This document shows, in pieces, positions 32,518 to 41,318 of a DNA stretch of 64,000 nt. Position numbers and translations under genes: made by a program. The stretch covers positions 1 to 64,000 of the forward strand of contig NZ_JABWGN010000001.1 of the NCBI RefSeq assembly GCF_013363975.1, read 5' to 3'. Positions within the stretch are counted from its first letter, which is position 1. Each line of letters opens with the position of its first letter. Origin of the DNA: Nonomuraea montanisoli (GTDB taxonomy: Bacteria > Actinomycetota > Actinomycetes > Streptosporangiales > Streptosporangiaceae). The notes under the pieces are model-generated. The model saw nothing but the letters and a program-made list of their open reading frames with translations. It had not been told where the DNA came from and did no database searches.

Positions 32518-32530
32518 ACGAAACTTTCGG
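32518..32530. promoter_or_regulatory. LacI-type operator 2
   Basis: ACGAAACTTTCGG differs from operator 1 by one base and lies in the 5' leader of the sugar-binding protein gene, 26 bases before its ATG. Confidence 0.7.
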
Positions 32531-32556
32531 CCTGCGGACCTGAGGAGAGAACCCCT

Positions 32557-33840
32557 ATGGGAGGACGCGGTTTCCTGCTGATCGCGACGGCCGTACTCGT
32601 CGCCGGATGCGGCGGCGGAGGCGGCGCGGCCGAGCCGAAACAGAGCCAGGCGGGCTCACCGGCCAAGGTGACCCTGGAGTTGTGGCACCTGTCGACCACC
32701 GAGCCGATGAAGACGATCATGGCTGAGCGGGCCAAGGAGTTCGAGGCCAAGCACCCCAACGTCACCATCAAGGCCACCGTCCTCGAGAACGAGGCGTACA
32801 AGTCGAAGATCACGACCCTCACCCAGTCCGGCAAGGCCCCCGACGTGTTCGCCACGTGGGGCGGCGGGGTCCTCAAACAGCAGATCGAGGCGGGCCTGGT
32901 CAAGGACCTCTCCGCCGACGTCGCCCCGATCCTCGGCGGCTTCACCAAGGCGTCGCTGGCCGCCTACCAGTTCGACGGCAAGACCTACGGCCTGCCGACC
33001 GACATCGGCATGGTCGGCTTCTGGTACAACAAGAAGCTCTTCGCCAAGGCCGGCATCCAGCAGCCGCCCGCCACCTGGGCCGAGCTCCTCGACGACGTCA
33101 GGAAGCTCAAGGCGGCCGGCACCACCCCGATCGCGCTGGCCGGCAAGGAGAAGTGGCCGGGCCACTACTACTGGGCGTACCTGGCCATGCGCATCGGCGG
33201 CGTGCCCGCGCTGCAGCAGGCCGCGACCGACAAGAACTTCACCACCCCCGACTTCGTGGCCGCCGGGCAGCAGCTCAAGGCGCTGGCCGACCTCCAGCCG
33301 TTCCAGAAGGGCTTCCTCGGCGCCGGCTACTCCACCCCCGACGGGCAGTCCGCCAGCGTCTCCAACGGCAAGGCCGCCATGGAGCTGATGGGCCAGTGGG
33401 CGCCGGCCGTGCAGAAGTCGTCGGGCAAGGGCCTCGGCGACGACCTCGGCTTCTTCCCCTTCCCGGCGGTCGACGGCGGCAAGGGCGCGGTCACCGACGC
33501 GTTCGGCGGTGGCGGCGGCCTGGCCGTGGGCGCGGACGCGCCGCCGGAGGCGCTGGAGTTCGTCAAGTTCTTCGACGAGCAGGCCAACCACAGCAGGGCC
33601 GTCGAGAAGGGCGGCGTGCTGCCCGTGCTCCAGGGCGAGGAGAGCGCCGTCAAGGACGCGAACCTCAAGGTCGTCGCGGAGTCCCTGGCGAAGGCGACCG
33701 GCTTCCAGCTCTACCTCGACCAGGCGTACCCGCCCGCGGTCGGCGCGGAGGTGAACGACAGCGTCGCCCAGCTCATCGCGGGCACCAAGACGCCGCAGCA
33801 GGTCGCCGAGGCCGTCACGGAAGTGGCCAAGAGCGAATGA
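32557..33840 (+). CDS. ABC transporter extracellular sugar-binding lipoprotein
   Basis: This is a protein of 427 residues from ATG 32557, with GAGGAGAG upstream; an in-frame start at 32485 falls in the promoter and is rejected. A lipoprotein signal ends with the lipobox LVAGC (Cys about 20). The mature part is a family-1 solute-binding protein: LELWHLSTTEPMKTIMAERA, PNVTIKATVLEN, DVFATWGGGVLKQQIEAG, YGLPTDIGMVGFWYNKKLF, NGKAAMELMGQWAP. It captures an oligosaccharide outside the membrane for the two permeases that follow. The next gene starts inside its stop codon (ATGA at 33837). Confidence 0.92.
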   Translation: MGGRGFLLIATAVLVAGCGGGGGAAEPKQSQAGSPAKVTLELWHLSTTEPMKTIMAERAKEFEAKHPNVTIKATVLENEAYKSKITTLTQSGKAPDVFATWGGGVLKQQIEAGLVKDLSADVAPILGGFTKASLAAYQFDGKTYGLPTDIGMVGFWYNKKLFAKAGIQQPPATWAELLDDVRKLKAAGTTPIALAGKEKWPGHYYWAYLAMRIGGVPALQQAATDKNFTTPDFVAAGQQLKALADLQPFQKGFLGAGYSTPDGQSASVSNGKAAMELMGQWAPAVQKSSGKGLGDDLGFFPFPAVDGGKGAVTDAFGGGGGLAVGADAPPEALEFVKFFDEQANHSRAVEKGGVLPVLQGEESAVKDANLKVVAESLAKATGFQLYLDQAYPPAVGAEVNDSVAQLIAGTKTPQQVAEAVTEVAKSE

Positions 33841-34799
33841 CGACGCTCACGCGAGGGCCGCAGGCGCCCGCGCTCGCGGCCCGCGCCCGGCCGCCGCGGC
33901 GCAGGCGCCGGCCCTGGATGACCATCACGCTGTTCGTGCTGCCGGCCCTGGTGCTGTTCCTGCTGCTGGTCGTCGCGCCGATCGCGGTCGCGCTGTACGC
34001 CAGCGTGTTCAGGTGGAACGGCTTCGGCGGCCTGCCGACGGACTTCGTCGGCCTGGACAACTTCACCCGGCTCTTCGGCACCGAGGTCTTCCGGCAGGAC
34101 GTCTGGCACCTCGGCGTGATCATCCTGCTGTCGCTGGGCGTGCAGCTGCCGTTCTCGCTGGCCATCGCCATGCTGCTGCACCAGCGGGTGCGCGGCCGGG
34201 CCGTCTACCGGCTGGTGTTCTTCGCGCCGTACGTGCTGTCGGAGGTCATCACCGGGGTGCTGTTCTCGCTGCTCCTGTCACCGGACGCGGGGCTGGCCAA
34301 CCAGCTCCTCGGCGTCTTCGGGCTGGAGTCGGAGTGGCTGGCCGACACGGGCACCGTGCTGCCGTCGGTGTTCCTCGTCATGACGTGGAAGTACTTCGGC
34401 TTCCACATGATGATCTACCTGGCGGGGCGGCAGAACATCCCGGAGGAGCTGATCGAGGCCGCGCAGATCGACGGCGCCACGCCGTGGAGGGTGTTCCGGC
34501 ACGTCACGCTGCCCCTGCTCGGCCCCACGATCAGGATCAGCGTGTTCCTGTCCGTCATCTACACGATCCAGCTCTTCGACCTGGTGTGGATCCTCACCGA
34601 GGGCGGCCCGTCGCACGCCTCCGAGACCATGGCGGTCACCATGATGGAGTTCGGCTTCGGCCGCCACCAGGTGGGCTACGCCAGCGCGATCAGCGTGGTC
34701 ATGTTCGGGCTGAGCCTCGTCTTCGCGCTGGTCTACCAGCGGTTCGTGATGCGCCGGGACCTGGAGGGCGCGACGACGTCGATGGGAGACCACCGGTGA
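33837..34799 (+). CDS. ABC sugar transporter permease (MalF/UgpA type)
   Basis: This is a protein of 320 residues starting in the ATGA overlap at 33837. It has a basic N-terminus, then six predicted membrane helices beginning with MTITLFVLPALVLFLLLVVA. The EAA loop that contacts the ATPase reads EELIEAAQIDGATPWRVFRH. It forms the membrane channel together with the next permease, to which it is coupled by a GTGA overlap. No ATPase gene is in the operon, so a shared MsiK-like ATPase is expected, as in other actinomycete sugar importers. Confidence 0.92.
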   Translation: MTTLTRGPQAPALAARARPPRRRRRPWMTITLFVLPALVLFLLLVVAPIAVALYASVFRWNGFGGLPTDFVGLDNFTRLFGTEVFRQDVWHLGVIILLSLGVQLPFSLAIAMLLHQRVRGRAVYRLVFFAPYVLSEVITGVLFSLLLSPDAGLANQLLGVFGLESEWLADTGTVLPSVFLVMTWKYFGFHMMIYLAGRQNIPEELIEAAQIDGATPWRVFRHVTLPLLGPTIRISVFLSVIYTIQLFDLVWILTEGGPSHASETMAVTMMEFGFGRHQVGYASAISVVMFGLSLVFALVYQRFVMRRDLEGATTSMGDHR

Positions 34800-35614
34800 G
34801 ACGCACCACGCTTCCCCTGCACGCGATCGCCTGGATCGTGGGCGCGTTCATCCTCGTGCCGATCGTGTACGCGCTGCTCGGCGGTTTCAAGAGCACCGAC
34901 CAGCTCTCCACCAACCCGTTCGGCCTGCCCGACCCGTGGGTGACGGAGAACTACACCCAGGTGCTCGGCTCGGGCTCGTTCTGGCGGCAGCTCTGGAACA
35001 GCACGTTCATCGCGGTGGCGACCACGGCGATCGTGGTGCTGCTGTCGGCGATGGCGGCCTACGTGTTCGCCCGCTTCGCCTTCCGGGGCCGGGAGCTGCT
35101 GTTCACGGTCTTCACCGTGGGGCTGATGTTCCCGTTCGCGGTGGCCATCCTGCCGATCTTCGTGATGCTGCGCACCCTCGGCCTGCTCGACAACCCGCTC
35201 GGGGTGATCCTCACCCAGGCCGCGTTCGGGCTGCCGCTGACGATCATCATCCTGCGCGGCTTCTTCCGCAGCGTCCCGGGCGAGATCGAGGAGGCCGCCA
35301 CCATCGACGGCTGCACGCCGTTCGGGTTCTTCTGGCGGATCCTGCTGCCGATGGCCCGCCCGGCGCTGGCCACCGTCTCGGTGCTCGCCGTCGTCGGGAG
35401 CTGGAACACCTTCATGCTGCCGCTGGTGGTCTTCAGCGACGAGACGGCGTGGACGCTGCCGCTGGGCGTCCAGCAGTTCCAGGGCCAGTACACCTCGGAC
35501 ATCGCGCGGGTGCTCGCCTACCTGGTGCTGGCCATGGTGCCCGCGCTGGGCTTCTACGCCGTCGCCGAGCGGCACCTCATCGGCGGACTGACCGCGGGAG
35601 CGACGAAAGGGTGA
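34796..35614 (+). CDS. ABC sugar transporter permease (MalG/UgpE type)
   Basis: This is a protein of 272 residues from the GTG at 34796, which overlaps the stop of the previous gene (GTGA). Six membrane helices are predicted, with the EAA loop EIEEAATIDGCTPFGFFWRI. Typical neighbouring motifs are FKSTDQLSTNPFGLPDPWV near the N-terminus and NTFMLPLVVF. It pairs with the preceding permease. The glycosidase start follows two to three bases after its stop. Confidence 0.92.
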   Translation: MRRTTLPLHAIAWIVGAFILVPIVYALLGGFKSTDQLSTNPFGLPDPWVTENYTQVLGSGSFWRQLWNSTFIAVATTAIVVLLSAMAAYVFARFAFRGRELLFTVFTVGLMFPFAVAILPIFVMLRTLGLLDNPLGVILTQAAFGLPLTIIILRGFFRSVPGEIEEAATIDGCTPFGFFWRILLPMARPALATVSVLAVVGSWNTFMLPLVVFSDETAWTLPLGVQQFQGQYTSDIARVLAYLVLAMVPALGFYAVAERHLIGGLTAGATKG

Positions 35615-35616
35615 CC

Positions 35617-36996
35617 ATGCTGCACGTGTCCGGAACACGGCTCCTGACCTCCGACGGCACGCCGGTGCGGCTGCGCGGGGTGGGCCTCGGGGGCTGGCTC
35701 AACATGGAGAACTTCATCACCGGCTACCCCGGCGACGAGTCGTCGATGCGGCTGGCCGTGCGCGAGGTGCTGGGCGAGGAGCGGGCGGCGCTGTTCTTCG
35801 AGCGGCTGCTCAGCTCGTTCTTCACCGAGGACGACGCGGCGCTGCTGGCGGGGCTGGGCATGAACTGCGTGCGCATCCCGGTCAACTACCGGCACCTCGA
35901 GTCGGACGACCGGCCGTTCGAGATCGTCGAGGACGGCTTCCGGCACCTGGACCGGGTGATCGACCTGCTGGGCGCGCACGGCCTGTACAGCGTGATCGAC
36001 CTGCACGCCCTGCCCGGCTCGCAGAACCAGCACTGGCACTCCGACAACCCCACGCACATCGCCGCGTTCTGGCGGCACCGGCACTTCCAGGACCGGGTCG
36101 TGCACCTGTGGGAGGCGATCGCCGACCACTACCGCGACCACCCGTGGGTGGCGGGCTACAACCCGGTCAACGAGCCGGGCGACCCGTCGGGCAAGGTCGT
36201 CGGCCCGTTCTACGACCGGCTGGTGAAGGCGCTGCGCGCCGCCGATCCGCGGCACGTGCTGTTCCTCGACGGCAACACCTACGCCACGGACTTCACGGTC
36301 TTCCGTGAGATGTACGAGAACACGGTGTTCGTCTGCCACGACTACGCGCTGGCCGGGTTCGCCCACGGCGGGCCGTACCCCGGCTACACGCGCGGCGAGT
36401 GGTGCGACCGCGACGCGCTGGAGCGCACCTTCGAGCGGCGCTCGCGCTTCCAGCGGGAGACGGGGACGCCGCTGTGGGTGGGCGAGTTCGGGCCCGTCTA
36501 CACCGGCGACCCGGACGTCGACGGGCAGCGCTACCGGATCCTGCGCGACCAGCTGGAGATCTACGACGCGTACGGGGCCGGCTGGTCGCTGTGGACGTAC
36601 AAGGACGTGGGCCTGCAGGGGCTCGTCTGCGCCCGCGGGCCGTACCTGGAGCGGTTCGGCCCGTTCATCGCCAAGAAGCGGCGGCTCGGCGTCGACCGGT
36701 GGGGCTCGACCATGGAGGAGACCGCCGCCGAGCTGGCGCCGCTGCACCGGCTCCTGGAGGAGGAGGCGCCGGGCTGGGACCCGTACCCGTGGGGCGCCCG
36801 CTACCAGACCGACGACCTCATCAGGCACATCCTGCTCGCGCAGGCGCTGCTGCCGGAGTACGCCGAGCTGTTCCGGGGCCTCGGCGACGACGAGCTACGG
36901 GCGCTGGCCGACTCGTTCCTGCTGGAGCGGTGCGTCCGGCGCGAGCCGCTGCTCGACCTGCTGTCGGCGAGCCTCGGAGCGGAAGGGGCGCGCTGA
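35617..36996 (+). CDS. GH5-type glycoside hydrolase, cytoplasmic
   Basis: This is a protein of 459 residues from ATG 35617 (GAAAGG seven bases upstream); a GTG at 35611 is the alternative. The TIM barrel shows LRGVGLGGWLNMENF at the start, MNCVRIPVNYRHLE, SVIDLHALPGSQN, acid/base Glu186 in YNPVNEPG, HDYALAGF, and nucleophile Glu290 in WVGEFGPVY. The last ~110 residues form a helical extension not typical of GH5 cellulases. No signal peptide is seen, so it acts on oligosaccharides brought in by the coupled ABC importer. It resembles exo-beta-1,3-glucanase and related GH5 enzymes; the substrate is probably a beta-glucan fragment. Confidence 0.88.
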   Translation: MLHVSGTRLLTSDGTPVRLRGVGLGGWLNMENFITGYPGDESSMRLAVREVLGEERAALFFERLLSSFFTEDDAALLAGLGMNCVRIPVNYRHLESDDRPFEIVEDGFRHLDRVIDLLGAHGLYSVIDLHALPGSQNQHWHSDNPTHIAAFWRHRHFQDRVVHLWEAIADHYRDHPWVAGYNPVNEPGDPSGKVVGPFYDRLVKALRAADPRHVLFLDGNTYATDFTVFREMYENTVFVCHDYALAGFAHGGPYPGYTRGEWCDRDALERTFERRSRFQRETGTPLWVGEFGPVYTGDPDVDGQRYRILRDQLEIYDAYGAGWSLWTYKDVGLQGLVCARGPYLERFGPFIAKKRRLGVDRWGSTMEETAAELAPLHRLLEEEAPGWDPYPWGARYQTDDLIRHILLAQALLPEYAELFRGLGDDELRALADSFLLERCVRREPLLDLLSASLGAEGAR

Positions 36997-37023
36997 GGGA
37001 CGCCGGGCAGCGCTGTCGCGGTG

Positions 37024-38490
37024 TCACCGGGGCAGCGCTGCGCGGAGCGCCGCCACGCAGCGGGCCTCGGCCTCGTCGCGCAGCCGGGCCGCGGCGTGGG
37101 CGGAGCGGATCGCCTCCTGGCGTTCGTCCTCCCACTCGCGCGCCTGCTCGGCCGTGGTGGCGTGGTCGCGCCAGCGGGTCGCGTGCGCCGCCCAGATTCT
37201 CGATTCCGCCGACTGCTCCTTGGCGAGCTGCACGGCGGCCGCGAACGCCGACAGCGCGTCGGCCCAGGCGCGATAGGTGCGGGCGAGCCGGGTCGTCTCC
37301 TCGTGGATCTCCACCATGAGCTCGTGGAAGTCGGCGTCGTCGCCGTCCCGCACGCGCAGGCCGGCGCTGCCGTCGGCCACCGCGTCGAACTCGGCGGCGT
37401 ACTCGGCCGTGAGCTCACCCTCGTAGCCGAGCGTCGCGCTCCCGAGCCAGAAGCGGGAGACGTCGCCGCGCACGGGGTCGTCCGCCAGGTCGAGCACGTC
37501 CCAGCCCGAATCGGCCGGCGGGCCGGGCACGGGCGGCATCGGATAGTCGAACGGCTTCAACTCGATGCGGGGATCCAGGCCCGCGTACGAGTCGGCTCCC
37601 ATGAGCTCGGCGACCGAGCCGAAGACGTCGACAGCCTGTCCGAGCAGCTTCTCCACCGTGACGCGGGACTGCGACGTGGCGGCGAGCAGCGCCCTCACCG
37701 CGGCGTCGATCGGCTCGGAGCGGGCCGGCCCGACCACCTCGGCCAGGTCCGCGATCGCGGGGGCCGCCGTCGAGCGGGGGTTGCGCTGCCACCTGTCCCT
37801 GATGATGCGCAGGTGCAACCAGATCTCGCTGAACGCCTTGCGCAGCGCGTCGTTCTCCGGGCTGACGCGGGCGGCGCCGAGATAGACCTCCGCCGACTCC
37901 AGGGTGCGGCGCCGCATGAACAGCAGCTCGCCGAGGCCCAGGGCGAGGCCCTCGTGGTCGGGGTCGAGCCGGAGCCCGTCGCGGTAGGCGCGCTCCGCGT
38001 CCGCCCACTCATTCCTGGCACGGGCCACCTCGGCGAGCGTGAGGTAGGCCAACGGGTTCTCCGGATCGGCCTCGACCGCCGCGCCGGCCGTGCGCCGCGC
38101 CTCCTCGACCTTGAAGCACGCGAGCTGGCAGCGCGCCAGCACGTCCAGCTCCTGCGCCTCCCCGGGGGCCAGCCGGACCGCCTCCTCGGCCTCCCGCAGC
38201 GCGGCGGCCTTGCGGCCTTCGTCCAGGAGCAGCAGCGCCAGCAGGCGATGCGCCCACGCGCCGTGCGGGTCGAGGCGGAGCGCGGCCCGCACGGCCCCGC
38301 GCGACTCGGACCACCACAGGGGGCTCAGCACCGACCGGGCGTTGAGCAGGCAGTGGGCGTGCAGGCAGTACGCCTCGTAGGCGGTGTCCTGCGAGCCCAG
38401 CGCCGGGCGCAGGGCCTCGGCCGCCTCGCGCCACCGGCGTAAGTCCGCCAGACGGTGGGCGGTCATGAGTGCCTTCTCGCTCGCGTTCAC
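37024..38490 (-). CDS. TPR-repeat protein coupled to a TetR regulator
   Basis: This is a protein of 488 residues from the GTG at 38490, which overlaps the TetR stop as GTGA (38490-38487). At least five TPR-like units lie in residues 1-250 (REAEEAVRLAPGEAQELDVL, TAGAAVEADPENPLAYLTLA, AYRDGLRLDPDHEGLALGLG). The C-terminal 200 residues are acidic and end in a long Ala/Glu/Arg-rich helix. There is no signal peptide or membrane helix. The function is unknown; coupling to the TetR gene suggests it modulates the regulator or senses the same signal. Confidence 0.8.
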   Translation of the reverse strand: MNASEKALMTAHRLADLRRWREAAEALRPALGSQDTAYEAYCLHAHCLLNARSVLSPLWWSESRGAVRAALRLDPHGAWAHRLLALLLLDEGRKAAALREAEEAVRLAPGEAQELDVLARCQLACFKVEEARRTAGAAVEADPENPLAYLTLAEVARARNEWADAERAYRDGLRLDPDHEGLALGLGELLFMRRRTLESAEVYLGAARVSPENDALRKAFSEIWLHLRIIRDRWQRNPRSTAAPAIADLAEVVGPARSEPIDAAVRALLAATSQSRVTVEKLLGQAVDVFGSVAELMGADSYAGLDPRIELKPFDYPMPPVPGPPADSGWDVLDLADDPVRGDVSRFWLGSATLGYEGELTAEYAAEFDAVADGSAGLRVRDGDDADFHELMVEIHEETTRLARTYRAWADALSAFAAAVQLAKEQSAESRIWAAHATRWRDHATTAEQAREWEDERQEAIRSAHAAARLRDEAEARCVAALRAALPR

Positions 38491-39134
38491 GCGGTCCCCT
38501 CCGTACGTCCGCAGTAGTCGCCGAGGCCGTGCTCCAGCAGGTCGAAGGCGCGTTCGGCGTCGGCCCGGGCATCAGGGTAGACGGCGTCGGACGGCTCACC
38601 GGCGAGCAGGCGGCGCAGGTTCTCGGCGATCAGGGCGTTGCGCGTGGAGCCGATCTGCGCCGCCGCCACGCGGGCCGTCACGTCGTCGTGCCCCGACTGG
38701 ACGGCGAGCTCGCGCGCCAGCAGCTCCTGGGCGCGCTGGTGGAAGGCGAAGACCCTGATCGTCAGGGAGGACGTGGTCCGGATGAGCCGCTGGACGTCGA
38801 GGACCGCCGGCTTGTCGTTGAGCCCGACCGACGCGTCGTGCCGGGCGAGCAGGTCGAGGAAGTGGCGGCGCAGCGCGGCCACGACCGTCTCGCCCGGCGC
38901 CCGCTCGCGCACGACCTGGGCGGCGTCGTCCACATGCGCCTCCATCGGCGCGATGACGATGTCCTCCTTGGTCGGGAAGTAGTTGAAGACGGTCTTCTTC
39001 GACACCTGCACCGCGGCGGCGATCTCGGCCACCGACACGTTGTCGAAGCCGCGCTCCACGAACATCCCCACCGCCGCGTGCCAGAGCTGGCGCTGCGTCT
39101 GCAGCTTCTTCGTCTCCCGCAAGCCGAGTTCCAT
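38487..39134 (-). CDS. TetR-family regulator, divergent from an MFS exporter
   Basis: This is a protein of 215 residues from ATG 39134. The N-terminal helix-turn-helix is ALWH-type: GMFVERGFDNVSVAEIAAAV followed by QVSKKTVFNYFPTKEDI; the rest is the helical ligand domain. It controls the divergent MFS gene in the usual arrangement: a palindrome (AGACAA-4-TTGTCT, 39153-39168) lies between the two starts. The open frame continues far upstream on this strand, but that part is antisense to the MFS gene. The start codon lies close behind a TAGTAT box, so the transcript may be leaderless. Confidence 0.9.
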   Translation of the reverse strand: MELGLRETKKLQTQRQLWHAAVGMFVERGFDNVSVAEIAAAVQVSKKTVFNYFPTKEDIVIAPMEAHVDDAAQVVRERAPGETVVAALRRHFLDLLARHDASVGLNDKPAVLDVQRLIRTTSSLTIRVFAFHQRAQELLARELAVQSGHDDVTARVAAAQIGSTRNALIAENLRRLLAGEPSDAVYPDARADAERAFDLLEHGLGDYCGRTEGTA

Positions 39135-39152
39135 GGGGGTAATACTACACCC

Positions 39153-39191
39153 AGACAAAAAGTTGTCTCGGTGTAAAATTCGTCCTAGAGT
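39153..39191. promoter_or_regulatory. TetR operator overlapping a leaderless MFS promoter
   Basis: AGACAA (39153-39158) and TTGTCT (39163-39168) form an inverted repeat with a 4-base spacer. TTGTCT can also serve as the -35 element, 17 bases from TAGAGT (39186-39191). That -10 box is only six bases from the MFS ATG, so transcription should start at or next to the start codon. Confidence 0.65.
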
Positions 39192-39197
39192 ACTCCC

Positions 39198-40637
39198 ATG
39201 ACCGACACCCGGCTCGGAGTGGCCAAGCTGCTCTGCCTGCTCACGATCGTCGTGGCAGTCCTCGACCAGAACATCGTCTCCTCCGCGATCGTCCCGATCG
39301 TCCGCGAGCTCGACCCCGCCGGCGGCCTCGACCACGTCGCCTGGCTCGTCACCGCGTTCGCCCTGGGCGCGACCTCCGTGCTCCCCCTGTACGGCCGGCT
39401 GTGCGACGCGCTCGGCGCCAAGCAGGTCTTCCTCGGCGCGGTGGGCACGTTCGCGCTCGGCTCGCTGCTGTGCGGGCTCGCGCAGAGCATGGGCCAGCTC
39501 ATCGTCTTCCGCGCGGTGCAGGGCATCGGCGCGGGCGGCCTGATGAGCGTGACCATGGTGGTGATGGCCCACCTGCGCCGGCCCGGCGACAAGGCCGGCC
39601 CCGGGGCCACCGCCGGGCTCGTCGCGGGCATTGGCTTCGCGGTCGGCCCGCTGCTGGGCGGCCTGTTCGCCGACCACGGCAACTGGCGGCTGGCCTTCCT
39701 CGTCAACCTGCCGATCACCGCGCTGATCATCGGCGGGGCCCTGTGGGCCGTCCGCATCCCCCGGCGCGCCGTCAGGGGCTCCGTCGACGTCGCGGGCGCC
39801 GCGCTCGCCGCCGCCTTCGCCTGCTCCGTGCTGCTGGTGTGCGACTGGGGCGGCACCGAGTACGCCTGGAGCTCGCCGATGATCCTCGGCCTGGGCGCCG
39901 CCGCGATCGTGTCGCTCGCGCTGTTCCTCCGGCGGCAGGCCACCGCCGAGCACCCTGTCCTGCCGCTGAGCCTCTTCCGCGTCCCCGCCCTGCGCGCCGC
40001 CTTCCTCGTGCAGGCCCTGTGCAGCGTCGCCATGGTCGGCACCATGGTCTACCTGATGCTCTACCTCCAGGTGGCGCGCGGCGTGACCGCCACCGGGGCC
40101 GCCGGCTACCTCGTCTTCATGGCGCTCGGGCTGACCGCCTCCGGCTTCCTCGGCCGCAACGCCTCCGTGCGCGCCTCCCTCGTCGCCGGCACGGGGGCCA
40201 CGGCGATCGCCCTGGTCTGGCTCGCGTTCCTGCGCCCGGACACCTCGCTGTGGCTGGTGCGGGCCGCTCTCCTGCTCGTCGGGGTCGGCTTCGGCCAGCT
40301 CCTCGGCAAGCTCATCATGGTCGTCCAGCAGCAGGCGCCGGCCGCCCACCTCGGCGTGGCCACCACCGGCATCCGCTGGTTCCAGAACCTCGGCATGGCC
40401 GTCGGCTCCGCCGTCCTCGGCTCGCTGCTGGCCCGCGTGCTCGCCGCCAGGACCGCAGGGCTCGACATCTCCGGCGTCGCCACCCATCCGGCGGCGGTCG
40501 GGGCGTTCGTCTCGTCGCTGGGCGTGGTGTTCGCGGTGGCCGCCGCGGTCATGACCGTCGCCCTCGTCTGCGCCGCCGTGCTGCGCACGACCGAACGGCA
40601 GCCCGAGCCGCTGAACGAGCCCGCCCCCGTCGCGTGA
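39198..40637 (+). CDS. MFS drug exporter, DHA2-like
   Basis: This is a protein of 479 residues with 13-14 predicted membrane helices. Family motifs: VVAVLDQNIVSSAIVPIV in helix 1, GRLCDALGAKQVFL (motif A), FRAVQGIGAGGLMSV (motif B), and GIGFAVGPLLGGLFAD (motif C, drug/H+ antiporters). It exports a small hydrophobic compound in exchange for protons. It is divergent from a TetR repressor whose likely operator overlaps its promoter. The ATG lies immediately after the -10 box with no ribosome site, indicating a leaderless mRNA. Confidence 0.92.
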   Translation: MTDTRLGVAKLLCLLTIVVAVLDQNIVSSAIVPIVRELDPAGGLDHVAWLVTAFALGATSVLPLYGRLCDALGAKQVFLGAVGTFALGSLLCGLAQSMGQLIVFRAVQGIGAGGLMSVTMVVMAHLRRPGDKAGPGATAGLVAGIGFAVGPLLGGLFADHGNWRLAFLVNLPITALIIGGALWAVRIPRRAVRGSVDVAGAALAAAFACSVLLVCDWGGTEYAWSSPMILGLGAAAIVSLALFLRRQATAEHPVLPLSLFRVPALRAAFLVQALCSVAMVGTMVYLMLYLQVARGVTATGAAGYLVFMALGLTASGFLGRNASVRASLVAGTGATAIALVWLAFLRPDTSLWLVRAALLLVGVGFGQLLGKLIMVVQQQAPAAHLGVATTGIRWFQNLGMAVGSAVLGSLLARVLAARTAGLDISGVATHPAAVGAFVSSLGVVFAVAAAVMTVALVCAAVLRTTERQPEPLNEPAPVA

Positions 40638-40677
40638 ACGTCCCCCTGGAAGGATCGTCGTCCCGAAAGGAGCAGCT

Positions 40678-41280
40678 GTGAACCCTCCCTCGTCCCCGGG
40701 CGTTCCCGCGGCCCGTCCCCTGCTCACCTGGGCCGTCTTCGGCGTCACCGCCGCGACCACCGCCGCCGGGCTGCTCGTCCCCGGCTTCGCCCCCGTCCTC
40801 GTCCGCACCGACGACTTCTTCCACGGGGAAGGGTGGCGCCTGATCACCCCGATCCTCGTCAACCCGGAGGGCTGGCACCAGGTCGTCTTCAACGGGGTGA
40901 TGCTGCTCCTCGTCGGCGTCATCGCCGAGCGGACGTTCGGCCGGGCCCGCTGGGCCGCCCTGTACCTGGCGGGGGGCCTGGCCGGCAACGCCTTCAGTTA
41001 CGTGATGAGCGACTACGGCGCGGGCAGCTCGGTGGCCGTCGCCGGGCTGGCCGGCGGCCTGGCGGCGTGGGTGCTGAGCGGGCGCGCCGGGCTCCCCGTC
41101 CCCCCGCGGATCGCGGCGGGCGCGCTGCTCGCGGGCGGCGCCGCGCTCGCCGCCCTGGGCGACAACCACGGCGCTCCCCTGCTCGTCGGGGCCCTGCTCG
41201 GGACGGTGTTCCTGCGCACGATGCGCGACGTGCCGTCCATGTCGGACGTCAGGCCGACACGGCGGGCGCGTACTCCGTGA
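40678..41280 (+). CDS. Rhomboid-like membrane protein without the catalytic serine
   Basis: This is a protein of 200 residues from GTG 40678 (AAAGGAG upstream), with about six membrane helices. The rhomboid L1 region is recognisable (GEGWRLITPILVNPEGWHQV, FNGVMLLLVG), as is a late His (GDNHGAPLLVGALLG, His164). The GxSG active-site motif is replaced by GLAG (residues 123-126), placing Ala125 where Ser should be. It is therefore probably a rhomboid pseudoprotease (iRhom/derlin-like behaviour) rather than an enzyme. The start is 40 bases after the MFS stop, so they may share a transcript. Its last codons duplicate 16 bases of the neighbouring LanB-like gene. Confidence 0.78.
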   Translation: MNPPSSPGVPAARPLLTWAVFGVTAATTAAGLLVPGFAPVLVRTDDFFHGEGWRLITPILVNPEGWHQVVFNGVMLLLVGVIAERTFGRARWAALYLAGGLAGNAFSYVMSDYGAGSSVAVAGLAGGLAAWVLSGRAGLPVPPRIAAGALLAGGAALAALGDNHGAPLLVGALLGTVFLRTMRDVPSMSDVRPTRRARTP

Positions 41281-41318
41281 CGCCCCTGACCGATACCCCG
41301 TGACGCCTCTGAGGGACC

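Noticed and set aside
39135..40988. Upstream extension of the TetR frame
   Set aside because: The added 600 residues are antisense to the MFS gene and low in complexity; the ATG at 39134 begins a normal TetR protein next to a promoter.
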